From a bacterium (lineage in GTDB: Bacteria; Dependentiae; Babeliae; Babeliales; RVW-14), in assembly GCA_010027825.1 (NCBI GenBank), contig RGUK01000009.1, forward strand, positions 1 through 31,846: DNA of 31,846 nucleotides, given 5' to 3'. The position numbers and the translations under genes are program-made. Shown here piece by piece: positions 23,100 to 29,905 of the stretch (positions are counted from its first letter, which is position 1; every line of letters starts with the position of its first letter). Below the pieces are notes generated by a model. That model was given only the letters and a program-made list of their open reading frames with translations, made no database searches and was not told the DNA's origin.

Positions 23100-24129
23100 C
23101 TTTCTTCTCCACGCTTGGTTTGCGCATTGTACGCAATAACCCGCGGCAAGTTTTTAAGAACAAGCCAGAGCCCCGAAATAGTTTAATTCCCGCCGCGGCA
23201 TGTAGATAAGCCGCAACTAATTCTGGCGGAGCTATCAGCAAACTTTTGTGATACCGACAGAACTCGCCAAACACGGGATAAAACGCGTCATCAAATTCTT
23301 CGCCCTTCGGGGCGGCCACGAGCGGCAAACGCTCGTTATAAACAACCGCCGCATTTGGCAACGTCACGACAGGCAATTTTTTAAGATTGGCCCGGCACAA
23401 TAAAAATTGACGGGTTTCTACAAACCAACCGTCGATTTGCGGGTCAACCGTCACCCGCCACATTGAACCTATCGTGTGCCGCGCGACTCGTTTGCTGCGC
23501 ACTAAAGCATCGTAATGCGCTTTATGCTGCCGTAGCGCAAATTTTAAAGGCCGAGCTAATTCTGCTATTTTTTCTTGGTCGCATCCGAGGGCGGCATTGA
23601 AGCCAATAGCAGGAACAAATTCCCGAAGAACACGACATACGACCATAAAAGAATCGCAAGAAACATTTTTTTTCGCCCAAATATTGACGGTGTGTTTTAC
23701 AAGCCGGTATTGGGCCGCGCTAATACGAGCTATACAAAACGGACAAATTCGCGTGCGCCAACACGGACGAACTTGATAATTGATCGACTGCCCGCTGGAT
23801 TTTACATAGTACAAATACGTCGGCCGGCAACACAACGCGCGCCTATACGACAAAGCAAACCGCTTTAATTCAAACAGCGGGCTGGAAGGATCTACCTCGG
23901 GCGAACTGCTGAGCCGCCAAAGTTGCCGCGACAGCAACTCTTTAAGCCGCCGAGACCATAAACGCCGAAACGTGTTGGTCCGGCGAACGACGCGGCGCCC
24001 AGTTTTTAAATACAAGCCCAGCGTAAATTCAGCGGCGAAAAACTGACTTTTGGTTTTGCCTGTTTTTAGAACAAACCAACGCGGCAATTTGAATTTATTG
24101 ACAAACTGAATAAAGTCGAAGTCTTCCAT
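23005..24129 (-). CDS. CxxC protein, remotely Rep-like
   Basis: 374 aa from the ATG at 24129; a GTG at 24150 lies in the loop of a terminator. Neither start has a Shine-Dalgarno. It is Arg/Lys-rich in the first 100 residues. RPCWRTRICPFCIAR (about 128-142) recalls the CxxC element before the HUH domain of rolling-circle replication proteins. IGSMWRVTVDPQIDGWFVE (about 245) sits where those proteins have the HxH motif, but the His residues are missing. So it may be a degenerate Rep relative or an unrelated zinc protein. The C-terminal 60 residues are disordered and charged. The 3' end overlaps the HTH-DHS gene by 95 bases. Confidence 0.5.
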   Translation of the reverse strand: MEDFDFIQFVNKFKLPRWFVLKTGKTKSQFFAAEFTLGLYLKTGRRVVRRTNTFRRLWSRRLKELLSRQLWRLSSSPEVDPSSPLFELKRFALSYRRALCCRPTYLYYVKSSGQSINYQVRPCWRTRICPFCIARISAAQYRLVKHTVNIWAKKNVSCDSFMVVCRVLREFVPAIGFNAALGCDQEKIAELARPLKFALRQHKAHYDALVRSKRVARHTIGSMWRVTVDPQIDGWFVETRQFLLCRANLKKLPVVTLPNAAVVYNERLPLVAAPKGEEFDDAFYPVFGEFCRYHKSLLIAPPELVAAYLHAAAGIKLFRGSGLFLKTCRGLLRTMRKPSVEKKDAPNKIECDAPGACVAPESQVAPDADEPGRH

Positions 24130-24161
24130 AAAAAAGCAGCCGCGATACACACCGCGGCTGC
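24130..24161 (-). terminator. Intrinsic terminator after the GC-rich gene
   Basis: A 9-bp perfect stem GCAGCCGCG/CGCGGCTGC (24136-24144 and 24153-24161) with an 8-base loop is followed on the minus strand by six T (24135-24130). It lies 41 bases after the stop at 24203. It is the clearest terminator inside the window. It abuts the next ATG at 24129, so genes further down need read-through, antitermination or their own promoter. Confidence 0.88.
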
Positions 24162-24202
24162 TACATGCCTTATTGTGTCAGAACTGCCGATTCAACAGTC
24201 GA

Positions 24203-25339
24203 CTATTCATCGCCAACGCCAACGGTAACGCCGCCATCGCCCTTCTTATTGCGATGTGCCCGACCCTTCGTCAGCGCCGTACGGCTCGTCAAATAGACGT
24301 TCTCGTCTACCACGCCGCAATGCGAAAAGACCGCCTTCGCGCCCTTTTCCATGTAACGCTCAACAGCGCCCAGAATCAACAACGTCTTGCGGTGACGCTC
24401 GCCGGCGCCGCCGCTGACCTCTTCCCTGACAATGATGTTGATGTTTTCGGCCGCGTCGAACTTACCGGCTTTCTTGTTGCCCTGATCGTCGCGATAGTCG
24501 GCGAACAACGACAGAAGCTTGCGCTCAGCCTCAGGGATCGCGCCGTCGGGAGCAATTACGACATACTTCATATACGCCAACAGAAACGCCTCGGTCACCG
24601 CACCGCTGAACCGGCTCGAACTAACGTCGAGCGAATCCAGAGCCGCAATTGCCCGCTTGAACAGCCGAACGCACTCGACCAGCTCGGGCTGACAACGCCG
24701 CCGGAGATTCTTCGTTTCCGTCGCGCGCCGGAGCATGCTCTTGTTTACCTGACCATGCTTGGCCATGAACGCAAAAGCCTCGCGAAGCGGCGAGACGAGA
24801 CCATTGCAGTTGCGGACGTAGTTGGAAGTCGGAGACAGGCCGACCTCGCTATACGCAGAGAACAACTGATCCTGGCCGGTCTTGCCCTGCGCGGTCGAGT
24901 CGCAGGTCTTGTAAACGTCGTTCGACTTATCGGCGTTATCGCAATAAATAGCAATTACCAACAACTCATCCGGCTTCGCATCGGTCAGGTTGTTTTCCCA
25001 ACCATAGCACCGAGTGTTGCAATCCACACGCTGAATTTCGCCGGCAGCGTCGACCGTAATAATTGCAATCTTATGAATCGGCAGCAGCTTGCTCAGCCGC
25101 TCCGCGCTCTTCTTCCAGCGCTTGGCCGTGTCGCGCTGAATCGTCGCGGGCGCCATAGCAAGCACCTCTTCCAAAGACATAATCATCACCGCCGGGAAGT
25201 CAGGGCGGTCATGCCGAGACATGAGCTGCGCCAGATTTCTTCGGGTTTGCGGCAATACCGAATCTGCTCCAATGGCGTCAGTTAGCGCGCGCGCTACTTC
25301 CAGCCGCTTAACTTTCCAATCAGGCGAAACAGGCTTCAT
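24203..25339 (-). CDS. Putative ParB-superfamily-like phage protein
   Basis: 378 aa, ATG with AAGGA about 9 bases upstream. The central block IQRVDCNTRCYGWENNL (about 107-123), followed by a strand and VYKTCDSTAQGKTGQDQL (about 142-159), recalls phage proteins with a ParB-like DGxTRxxAW motif followed by a YxxFDS element. The Gly is Cys here. This match is from memory and tentative. The remainder is helical with a Gly-rich, basic C-terminus (AHRNKKGDGGVTVGVGDE). The gene is visibly richer in G+C and in C-ending codons than its neighbours and has its own terminator, which suggests strong expression or a separate origin. The long ORF on the opposite strand is a by-product of that composition. 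Confidence 0.6.
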   Translation of the reverse strand: MKPVSPDWKVKRLEVARALTDAIGADSVLPQTRRNLAQLMSRHDRPDFPAVMIMSLEEVLAMAPATIQRDTAKRWKKSAERLSKLLPIHKIAIITVDAAGEIQRVDCNTRCYGWENNLTDAKPDELLVIAIYCDNADKSNDVYKTCDSTAQGKTGQDQLFSAYSEVGLSPTSNYVRNCNGLVSPLREAFAFMAKHGQVNKSMLRRATETKNLRRRCQPELVECVRLFKRAIAALDSLDVSSSRFSGAVTEAFLLAYMKYVVIAPDGAIPEAERKLLSLFADYRDDQGNKKAGKFDAAENINIIVREEVSGGAGERHRKTLLILGAVERYMEKGAKAVFSHCGVVDENVYLTSRTALTKGRAHRNKKGDGGVTVGVGDE

Positions 25340-25378
25340 CGTCTATTTCCTTTTAAAGTTGAAACGATTATCGAGCCA

Positions 25379-25639
25379 TTAAATGTCGTTAGCCTCGAAA
25401 TAATCGTCTTCAAGGGTGTCAGAATCATGATCACTTTCGTCGGCGTCGGATTCTTCCGTCGCCGGCAAGAAATAATCTTCCGCTCCGTCAATTAGTTCCA
25501 TAACAAGCGGATTCAAAAAATCAAACTGCTGCGCATCAATCCATTTTTGCGCAGCCTCCACATCGGCAAACGGACCATGAATTGAATAGCCAAATTCAAG
25601 ATTACCGACAACTGCAACAAATTGTGAGGGTTTTTCCAT
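25379..25639 (-). CDS. Small acidic hypothetical protein
   Basis: 86 aa with AGGAT 8 bases before the ATG. The first 55 residues form a compact domain (QFVAVVGNLEFGYSIHGPF, then EAAQKWIDAQQF), as seen in small phage proteins of unknown function. The last 30 residues are almost all acidic (EESDADESDHDSDTLEDD). A strongly negative tail can mimic DNA or bind basic proteins; no specific function is supported. It lies between the MazG-like gene and the ParB-like gene with short gaps, so it is probably cotranscribed with both. Confidence 0.6.
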   Translation of the reverse strand: MEKPSQFVAVVGNLEFGYSIHGPFADVEAAQKWIDAQQFDFLNPLVMELIDGAEDYFLPATEESDADESDHDSDTLEDDYFEANDI

Positions 25640-25659
25640 TTGCCGTATATCCTGTTAAC

Positions 25660-26232
25660 TTAGGCGTGCGCCGGCGGAGTGCTTGTGTCTTCTGAGGCGT
25701 TTTCCTTTACGAATACTCCGTTAGGCATCAGATACCCACGCCGATCTTTGATGGCGGCATACGCAGCATCCAAACACTCAATCGGGCAAATATTCAGCAA
25801 TTCGCAGTAGATAATCAGCGTGACAAGCACGTCACCTACGCCGTCGATTGCTGCGATTTTTGAACCCGCTTCGGCCGAAAGTTTAAGCGTGGCGTCGGCT
25901 AGTTCGCCCAGCTCTGACATCGTTTTCATCAACTGCGCGGCCGGCGTGCTATTAGGAATAATCTGCCGGTCTTTTGCCCATTGAATAACGCGATGCTGCA
26001 ACTCGGCAAACTTTACCTTTGACTTAAACTCCTGCACCTTGTTTTCGCGCTCGGCCAGCTGCTCCGAGAAATTTTGCAGAGAAAACTGCAACTTGTGCTG
26101 CATCGCTAAATTATGCGCATCCTGCTGCCGAATCTTAGCGCGCAGATCTTCATTTTCAGTTTCAAACTGCTTAAGAATTTCGCTGCTCACCGGGTCCGCG
26201 CAGCCAAAAAGACGACAAATAAAATCCAACAT
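25660..26232 (-). CDS. MazG-like nucleotide pyrophosphohydrolase with N-terminal coiled coil
   Basis: 190 aa from the ATG at 26232, which has a near-perfect AAAGGAG 7 bases upstream; the longer in-frame form is rejected. Residues about 20-80 form a coiled coil (Gln/Glu/Lys heptads). Residues about 80-180 are MazG-like: VIQWAKDRQI, then TMSELGELADATLK with the metal-binding acidic residues, then DGVGDVLVTLIIY with the second acidic pair, and the end motif AIKDRRGYLMPNGVFVKE. Phage MazG proteins hydrolyse NTPs or dNTPs (and possibly ppGpp-like alarmones) to steer host metabolism. The coiled-coil extension is not usual. The sequence just upstream is copy B of the 99-bp repeat. Confidence 0.78.
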   Translation of the reverse strand: MLDFICRLFGCADPVSSEILKQFETENEDLRAKIRQQDAHNLAMQHKLQFSLQNFSEQLAERENKVQEFKSKVKFAELQHRVIQWAKDRQIIPNSTPAAQLMKTMSELGELADATLKLSAEAGSKIAAIDGVGDVLVTLIIYCELLNICPIECLDAAYAAIKDRRGYLMPNGVFVKENASEDTSTPPAHA

Positions 26233-26250
26233 GAACCACTCCTTTTGAAG

Positions 26251-26349
26251 TTTGAAGCCTAGCAATAATTGCTCGGCTTTACGCTGAGATTACTTGTCAG
26301 CGTCGAGTAAAAGCTGTTGCCAGTATTCTTTAATCGCAGCCACGGCTTT
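26251..26349. repeat. 99-bp perfect direct repeat, copy B
   Basis: Identical base for base to 26711-26809, offset 460 bp. On the minus strand it contains the last 20 codons of a reading frame ending EYWQQLLLDADK-stop, then a hairpin AAGCCgAGCAA-TTA-TTGCTaGGCTT. Its end, ACGGCTTT (26342-26349), is directly followed by a second ACGGCTTT (26350-26357). This 8-bp tandem duplication changes the frame relative to the upstream codons GDGMFEPEERMPELIKAV. Confidence 0.97.
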
Positions 26350-26379
26350 ACGGCTTTGATTAACTCTGGCATACGTTCT

Positions 26380-26679
26380 TCAGGCTCGAACATGCCGTCG
26401 CCGCTCTCCGATATCGCCAGCGTACACCTGCATAGACCTATTCAGAGCGACAAACAGGTTGCTGACGGTGCGGATCGCTTGGAGTCCATCTCCTTGAAGG
26501 ATTCGCCTGACCACGTACGGCTTGCTTCCAACTCGTCCCGCCAACTCCTCAACACTGACATTCTGCTGCGCCATCAAGATGGAAAGCAGGTCGCCGATGT
26601 CCGCCACAACACGCTCCTGCTCGGAATCCCTCTGGTTGTTGGGAGATTTCTCCAACACCTTCATCCATTTTGAAATCAT
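26380..26679 (-). CDS. XRE/antitoxin-like HTH protein
   Basis: 99 aa, ATG with GGGGAT 7 bases upstream. Residues about 24-85 form a helix-turn-helix of the XRE or HigA-antitoxin type: ADIGDLLSILMAQQNVSVEE, LAGRVGSKPYVVRRILQG, then AIRTVSNLFVALNRSMQV. These follow the usual helix order with a glycine at the turn. Alone, with no toxin beside it, it is more likely a small regulator. It lies exactly between the two 99-bp repeats. In another frame, its 3' end continues into GDGMFEPEERMPEL, which looks like the missing tail of the gene upstream. That suggests the HTH gene was inserted there. Confidence 0.7.
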   Translation of the reverse strand: MISKWMKVLEKSPNNQRDSEQERVVADIGDLLSILMAQQNVSVEELAGRVGSKPYVVRRILQGDGLQAIRTVSNLFVALNRSMQVYAGDIGERRRHVRA

Positions 26680-26710
26680 CGTTTTATCCCCAGTTTGTTC
26701 AGTTGCTGTA

Positions 26711-26809
26711 TTTGAAGCCTAGCAATAATTGCTCGGCTTTACGCTGAGATTACTTGTCAGCGTCGAGTAAAAGCTGTTGCCAGTATTCTTTAATCGCAGC
26801 CACGGCTTT
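26711..26809. repeat. 99-bp perfect direct repeat, copy A
   Basis: Second copy of the repeat at 26251-26349. It forms the 3' end of the 98-aa gene, but that gene reads it in a frame (KPWLRLKNTGNSF) that looks non-native, whereas the frame ending EYWQQLLLDADK looks protein-like. The identity without a single mismatch implies a recent duplication or gene-conversion event. Confidence 0.97.
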
Positions 26810-27015
26810 CTCGGCCGCGACGAGTACACCGTAGTTCCGCCAACGTCCGGGCAATCTGCGCGAAACTGGCCGTGTCGTAAACGTAAATACCCGACAAGTT
26901 TGTTATTGTCGTTAAATACGTCATATTGCTCTGGGCAGGCAGAACACGTGCAAACTAACTTGTAACCGTCAATTGCAAAATCGGGCCTGATGTCTTTGTC
27001 AAAATCAGCGTCACG
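26719..27015 (-). CDS. CxxC protein with recombined 3' end
   Basis: 98 aa from the ATG at 27015, which overlaps the stop of the SEC-C gene (ATGCGTGA). The first 70 residues look authentic: VCTCSACPEQYDVF with a probable metal site, then LVGYLRLRHGQFRADCPDVGGTTVY, a pattern I recall from small phage and plasmid proteins of unknown function. In that family the tail usually continues with an EGDG...ER...L..A segment. Here such a segment (GDGMFEPEERMPELIKAV) is found 400 bases downstream beyond the HTH gene, while this gene runs into the 99-bp repeat in a foreign frame. I infer that the native C-terminus was lost. Confidence 0.6.
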   Translation of the reverse strand, partial: RDADFDKDIRPDFAIDGYKLVCTCSACPEQYDVFNDNNKLVGYLRLRHGQFRADCPDVGGTTVYSSRPRKPWLRLKNTGNSFYSTLTSNLSVKPSNYC

Positions 27016-27472
27016 CATGGCTTTCAACTTTGGTTTGCGATTCGGGCGCCGGGGCAACTTCGGCCTGCGGCACGTTCATAGCAATCCGTTCTCGAATCAA
27101 CGTCGCGGCGGTCTCTTGATCCACCTCAACATACGCGATTAATTTTTTGAATTGCTCAAACGATTCAAGGCCGAGGCCAACGACGTTTATTTCGCCCGGC
27201 TGCTGGGCAGAAAACTCGTCCAACGTAGCCGATTTGATCGCCACATCGCGGTCGCTAAACACGAGCGCACGATTGTCTTTGTCGGCAAACAACCGCCGGC
27301 CAGATTCGTCGGCAATCAGCCAATACGCTGCGAACGCTTTATCGGGCTGTGGCGGCTGAGCTTGCTGAGTTTGCTGAGCGGCCAGCCCACAGCAGTGTTT
27401 GAATTTTTTGCCGCTAGCGCACGGACACGCGTCATTGCGGCGAGCAGGAGCATTGCCTCGAATGTGTGGCAC
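27011..27472 (-). CDS. SEC-C motif zinc protein
   Basis: 153 aa, GTG start with GAGG about 7 bases upstream. Residues about 12-29 are RNDACPCASGKKFKHCCG, a clear SEC-C motif (CxC...CC) binding one zinc ion, best known from the SecA C-terminus and from many small accessory proteins. A Gln/Pro linker follows, then a domain with WLIADESGRRLFADKDNRALVFSD and a helical end (LIAYVEVDQETAATLIRERIAM). The SEC-C tag often mediates binding to protein or RNA partners. No enzymatic motif is seen. This is the first gene downstream of the structured non-coding region. Confidence 0.72.
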   Translation of the reverse strand: MPHIRGNAPARRNDACPCASGKKFKHCCGLAAQQTQQAQPPQPDKAFAAYWLIADESGRRLFADKDNRALVFSDRDVAIKSATLDEFSAQQPGEINVVGLGLESFEQFKKLIAYVEVDQETAATLIRERIAMNVPQAEVAPAPESQTKVESHA

Positions 27473-28025
27473 GCAGAAACCTCGCGTGTTTGCGGAGACG
27501 AAGAAGTGTGCCGAAGATCATAACGCCCGCGCACCGTTTTGCAAGCGCCCGATTCTCGACTGCCAATGTTGACTACGCTATGCGTCGAGTTAGAATTCAT
27601 CCGCAACGTTGCCTCAACGCTCTCTGCAAGTTGCGTGCCAAAAATGAGCCATTTCTTACGAAACATACAGAATGTCCGACCTGAACGGACCTAGAGTAGT
27701 TTCTATGAAACTACAAGGAATTAAGCAAAAAAAGGCAAAGAAGAGGATCAAATTGCTTGAATATGCGCAGTTTAGGCAGAATAAGTAAGCAAAAATACAG
27801 GAAAAATTAACTCTAATGCTGACAAATCCATTCAAACATCTACAATTTTTTCCTGTAAACATCGAAAGGTTCTTCGAGCCCTTAGGCGCTCGAAGAAAAA
27901 CCTTTGAGCGGGTCAAACTCACGGTACCAAAACTTAAAAGATGTTCAGGAAAAAACCTGAAACGACCCGCTACCCGGGGAAGTAAGTTCTCACTTACTCC
28001 CCCGAAAAATGCAAAAGATTATGCA
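27473..28025. other. Non-coding region rich in inverted repeats (possible structured RNA or origin)
   Basis: 553 bp with no credible gene. At least seven inverted repeats are packed into 27674-28027: GTCCG/CGGAC (27674-27690); GTAGTTTC/GAAACTAC (27696-27714); ACAGGAAAAATT with AATTTTTTCCTGT (27797-27856); CTTCGAGC/GCTCGAAG (27872-27895), extended by AAAGGTT/AACCTTT; GCGGGTC/GACCCGC (27908-27970), enclosing TTCAGG/CCTGAA (27944-27961); AGTAAG/CTTACT with GGGG/CCCC (27976-28002); AATGCA/TGCATT (28008-28027). None is followed by a proper U-run. The stretch is A+T-richer than its surroundings. Candidates are a non-coding RNA, a long 5' leader of the SEC-C gene, or a replication origin. Confidence 0.6.
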
Positions 28026-28313
28026 TTAACTGTCAACTACAACGATTTTAATACCTTTGTAGAAGCCCGCATATTTGATTAACTTACCCAACAACAAAAT
28101 GTCCGCATCGGTATACATCACACCGAAATCATTTTGATCGATATTGATAACTGCCGGGCTACTTGCCGCTGCCGCTGTTTTACAAGCTTGCGCAAACTTA
28201 GGAAACATGGCCTCGACATCTTCTCGAAGTTTTTCTTTCCGAGCTTCCCACAGTTCTTTTGAAACCGTAGGCTCACCAGCATCGACCGACTCTTCGACAT
28301 ATAACTTATTCAT
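28026..28313 (-). CDS. Small hypothetical protein
   Basis: 95 aa from the ATG at 28313 (TTAGG about 8 bases upstream). The longer form adds a hydrophobic leader with no Shine-Dalgarno and is rejected. The first half is charged and helical (SKELWEARKEKLREDVEAMF). The second half has alternating strands and helices (PAVINIDQNDFGVMYTDADI, then GFYKGIKIVVVDS). No family is recognised. It ends at the border of the structured non-coding region. Confidence 0.55.
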   Translation of the reverse strand: MNKLYVEESVDAGEPTVSKELWEARKEKLREDVEAMFPKFAQACKTAAAASSPAVINIDQNDFGVMYTDADILLLGKLIKYAGFYKGIKIVVVDS

Positions 28314-28384
28314 CGTAACACCTAATAGTAATACGTTAGTAAGTAAACATATTTTCCACAGCCTGCAAAAATTCAACTAATTTT

Positions 28385-28576
28385 TCAATCTTCGGAATCG
28401 TCAAAGTTAACTCCGACTCCTTTACATTCAGGACAAATTTCAGGGTAAGCAAGTTCTCGATGGATGTCGCCTTCACCTTTACATACCTCACAAGGAATAA
28501 TAGAAATAAGTAACTTGCGCATACGCTCAAAAAGGTCAATCAAAGTTGCAATCTGTTCACTGTTTATTTTTGGCAT
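28385..28576 (-). CDS. DnaJ-type zinc-finger mini-protein
   Basis: 63 aa from the ATG at 28576. After a helical N-terminus (SEQIATLIDLFERMRKLL) come CEVCKGEG and CPECKGVG, two CxxCxGxG units that together bind one zinc, as in the central domain of DnaJ. There is no J domain. Free-standing versions of this finger are common in phages and often serve as small protein-binding or folding modules. The tail is acidic (NFDDSED). The nearby ORF in another frame is a shadow. Confidence 0.68.
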   Translation of the reverse strand: MPKINSEQIATLIDLFERMRKLLISIIPCEVCKGEGDIHRELAYPEICPECKGVGVNFDDSED

Positions 28577-28642
28577 CAAACCGCGACAAGTTGTTTTTAA
28601 AAGTAGCGCGAAAACGATTTGCCCGGCGTAATTTGCTGTTAT

Positions 28643-29317
28643 TTACAGTTTGCGAAAAACGCCTTTTGCATTCATAGTGTACGACGGGGCGACAACAGGA
28701 CCAGATTCTTTCACGACCAACCGCTGTTGCCGAATAGATTCCGTCCAATTTCGTCGTTGTTCCGCGGCCCGTTCTGCAATCTGTTCTGGCGTGGGGTCTT
28801 GTTTTGTAGGCCCAGTACCTTCATCGCCAGCAGCCGACGATAACCGCGCGGCCAAAGACTTCCTTGCCGGCAGTTTATTCTCAGCCGCCACCCGACTGAG
28901 CATAGACACGGCCAAACCAAGTTTGTCCGCTATTTCTTTATTTGACAGCGGGGTTTGCCAGAGTTCTTTAAGTTCTTTAGCCAACCGAGCGCTGCGCAGC
29001 TTATGCCGGTCATGCGGACGTAAAGATATTGATTCTGATTTAGCCAAGCTTCGCAGCTCATTAACCGAAATGTTTAGCCGTTTTGCGATGTCGGCTATCA
29101 TTAACGGCTTGGCGACCAGTTCATTTAGCTGATCAGTTAGAGAGCGTTGGCGCCGCAATTCATCCCGCGAGGGTAAACCGTACACCTGAATGATTTTAGT
29201 TAGTTGCTGCTCCGTTACTTCAAATTTGTCAGCGATTTCTTTATACGTCAGCGGGCTAATCAGCAAGTTCGTCAACTGCCGCGCGAATTTTTTGCGCGTG
29301 TCATTATGCTCATCCAT
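28643..29317 (-). CDS. Protein with three tandem helix-turn-helix units
   Basis: 224 aa, ATG with GGAG 6-7 bases upstream. Three repeats of about 43 residues share the pattern L..L....L...EIA.K...V....L: residues about 14-53 (LTYKEIADKFEVTEQQLTKI), 64-103 (LMIADIAKRLNISVNELRSL) and 114-153 (LSNKEIADKLGLAVSMLSRV). Each is a helix-turn-helix unit with Ile-Ala-x-Lys in the first helix. The C-terminal 60 residues are charged and probably disordered. Three tandem HTH units in one chain would read an extended or repeated DNA site, which suits a phage transcription regulator or a DNA-organising protein. I do not know this architecture by name. Confidence 0.65.
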   Translation of the reverse strand: MDEHNDTRKKFARQLTNLLISPLTYKEIADKFEVTEQQLTKIIQVYGLPSRDELRRQRSLTDQLNELVAKPLMIADIAKRLNISVNELRSLAKSESISLRPHDRHKLRSARLAKELKELWQTPLSNKEIADKLGLAVSMLSRVAAENKLPARKSLAARLSSAAGDEGTGPTKQDPTPEQIAERAAEQRRNWTESIRQQRLVVKESGPVVAPSYTMNAKGVFRKL

Positions 29318-29339
29318 GCAAGCGCTCCGTGCAAAATAA

Positions 29340-29600
29340 TTACTCTTTTACAACTTCCCAACCGAGAAATGAAAATACGTGCCGCGTAGCTATGACGTCA
29401 GGATCATCGAAGCCTCCGCCGCCAGTACCGGCTATCCACTTTAGTTGCTTTTTCTTTTTGTCAATACGAAAAGCAATTTGAGATCGTGGAATACACCAAA
29501 CGCCGCCGTCTTTGATGCTGTCTATCAGCGATCTGCACCAGGCTAAAATGTGCGGAGGCGGGGGCGAGAATTCGGGTTCAGATTTATTGACAGCGATCAT
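29340..29600 (-). CDS. Small hypothetical protein
   Basis: 86 aa; its ATG overlaps the upstream TGA (ATGA), so it is translationally coupled. It contains a Pro-rich N-terminus (SPPPPHILAWC), a short strand-rich core (GVWCIPRSQIAFRI, then KKKKQLKWIAGTGGGG) and an aromatic end (HVFSFLGWEVV). The small beta core resembles many short phage early proteins but I recognise no family. It is probably cotranscribed with the DUF6915- and DUF6878-like genes. Confidence 0.6.
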   Translation of the reverse strand: MIAVNKSEPEFSPPPPHILAWCRSLIDSIKDGGVWCIPRSQIAFRIDKKKKQLKWIAGTGGGGFDDPDVIATRHVFSFLGWEVVKE

Positions 29601-29905
29601 GGCGATCCAAATGGCACGACGCCGGCTTTAGCTAACGCGTACTTGGCGTCATTGATGGCGTTTTCGATGTTTCCGTCGCCGTCCGGAAACATGTCTTTCA
29701 TTTGCTGACACTGGTGCAACAAAGCCCACAGCGCGGCGACGAGATCAGGCGCCGCAGCAAGGAGTTGGCCGTTTTCTTTTGCACTGTCGCCGCACAGCAC
29801 GATTGCGATAGCTTGATTGTTGCCGTCTTTCAGTGTCTCTCCGCGAAAGGCGCCGGTAGCAATATGCGGATCACCGACGCGCCAAGAGCCGGGCGAATAT
29901 GTCAT
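29597..29905 (-). CDS. Small phage hypothetical protein with AAAPDL motif
   Basis: 102 aa, strong AAAAGGA Shine-Dalgarno, overlapping its upstream neighbour by 4 bases. After a strand-rich first half (GSWRVGDPHIATG, NNQAIAIVLCG) it has ENGQLLAAAPDLVAALWALL. This matches the NARLIAAAPDLLEAL motif recurrent in small phage proteins of unknown function. The C-terminus is an Ala-rich helix. Function is unknown; the family is typical of phage early regions. Confidence 0.7.
   Translation of the reverse strand: MTYSPGSWRVGDPHIATGAFRGETLKDGNNQAIAIVLCGDSAKENGQLLAAAPDLVAALWALLHQCQQMKDMFPDGDGNIENAINDAKYALAKAGVVPFGSP

Noticed and set aside
24173..25285. Long 370-codon ORF on the plus strand
   Set aside because: It mirrors the minus-strand gene at 24203-25339, which has a Shine-Dalgarno, a terminator and better protein character. 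The plus ORF is very rich in Arg/Leu/Ala, as expected from antisense of a G+C-biased gene.
27060..27550. Toxin partner for the XRE/HigA-like protein
   Set aside because: The neighbouring genes are a SEC-C protein and a CxxC protein; neither resembles a RelE, HigB or HipA toxin, so a toxin-antitoxin call is not supported.
27316..27666. 116-codon ORF on the minus strand
   Set aside because: It overlaps the SEC-C gene out of frame, has no ribosome site and low protein character.
27656..28082. ORFs of 88 codons on each strand in the structured region
   Set aside because: Composition follows the inverted repeats, no Shine-Dalgarno is present, and neither looks like a protein family.
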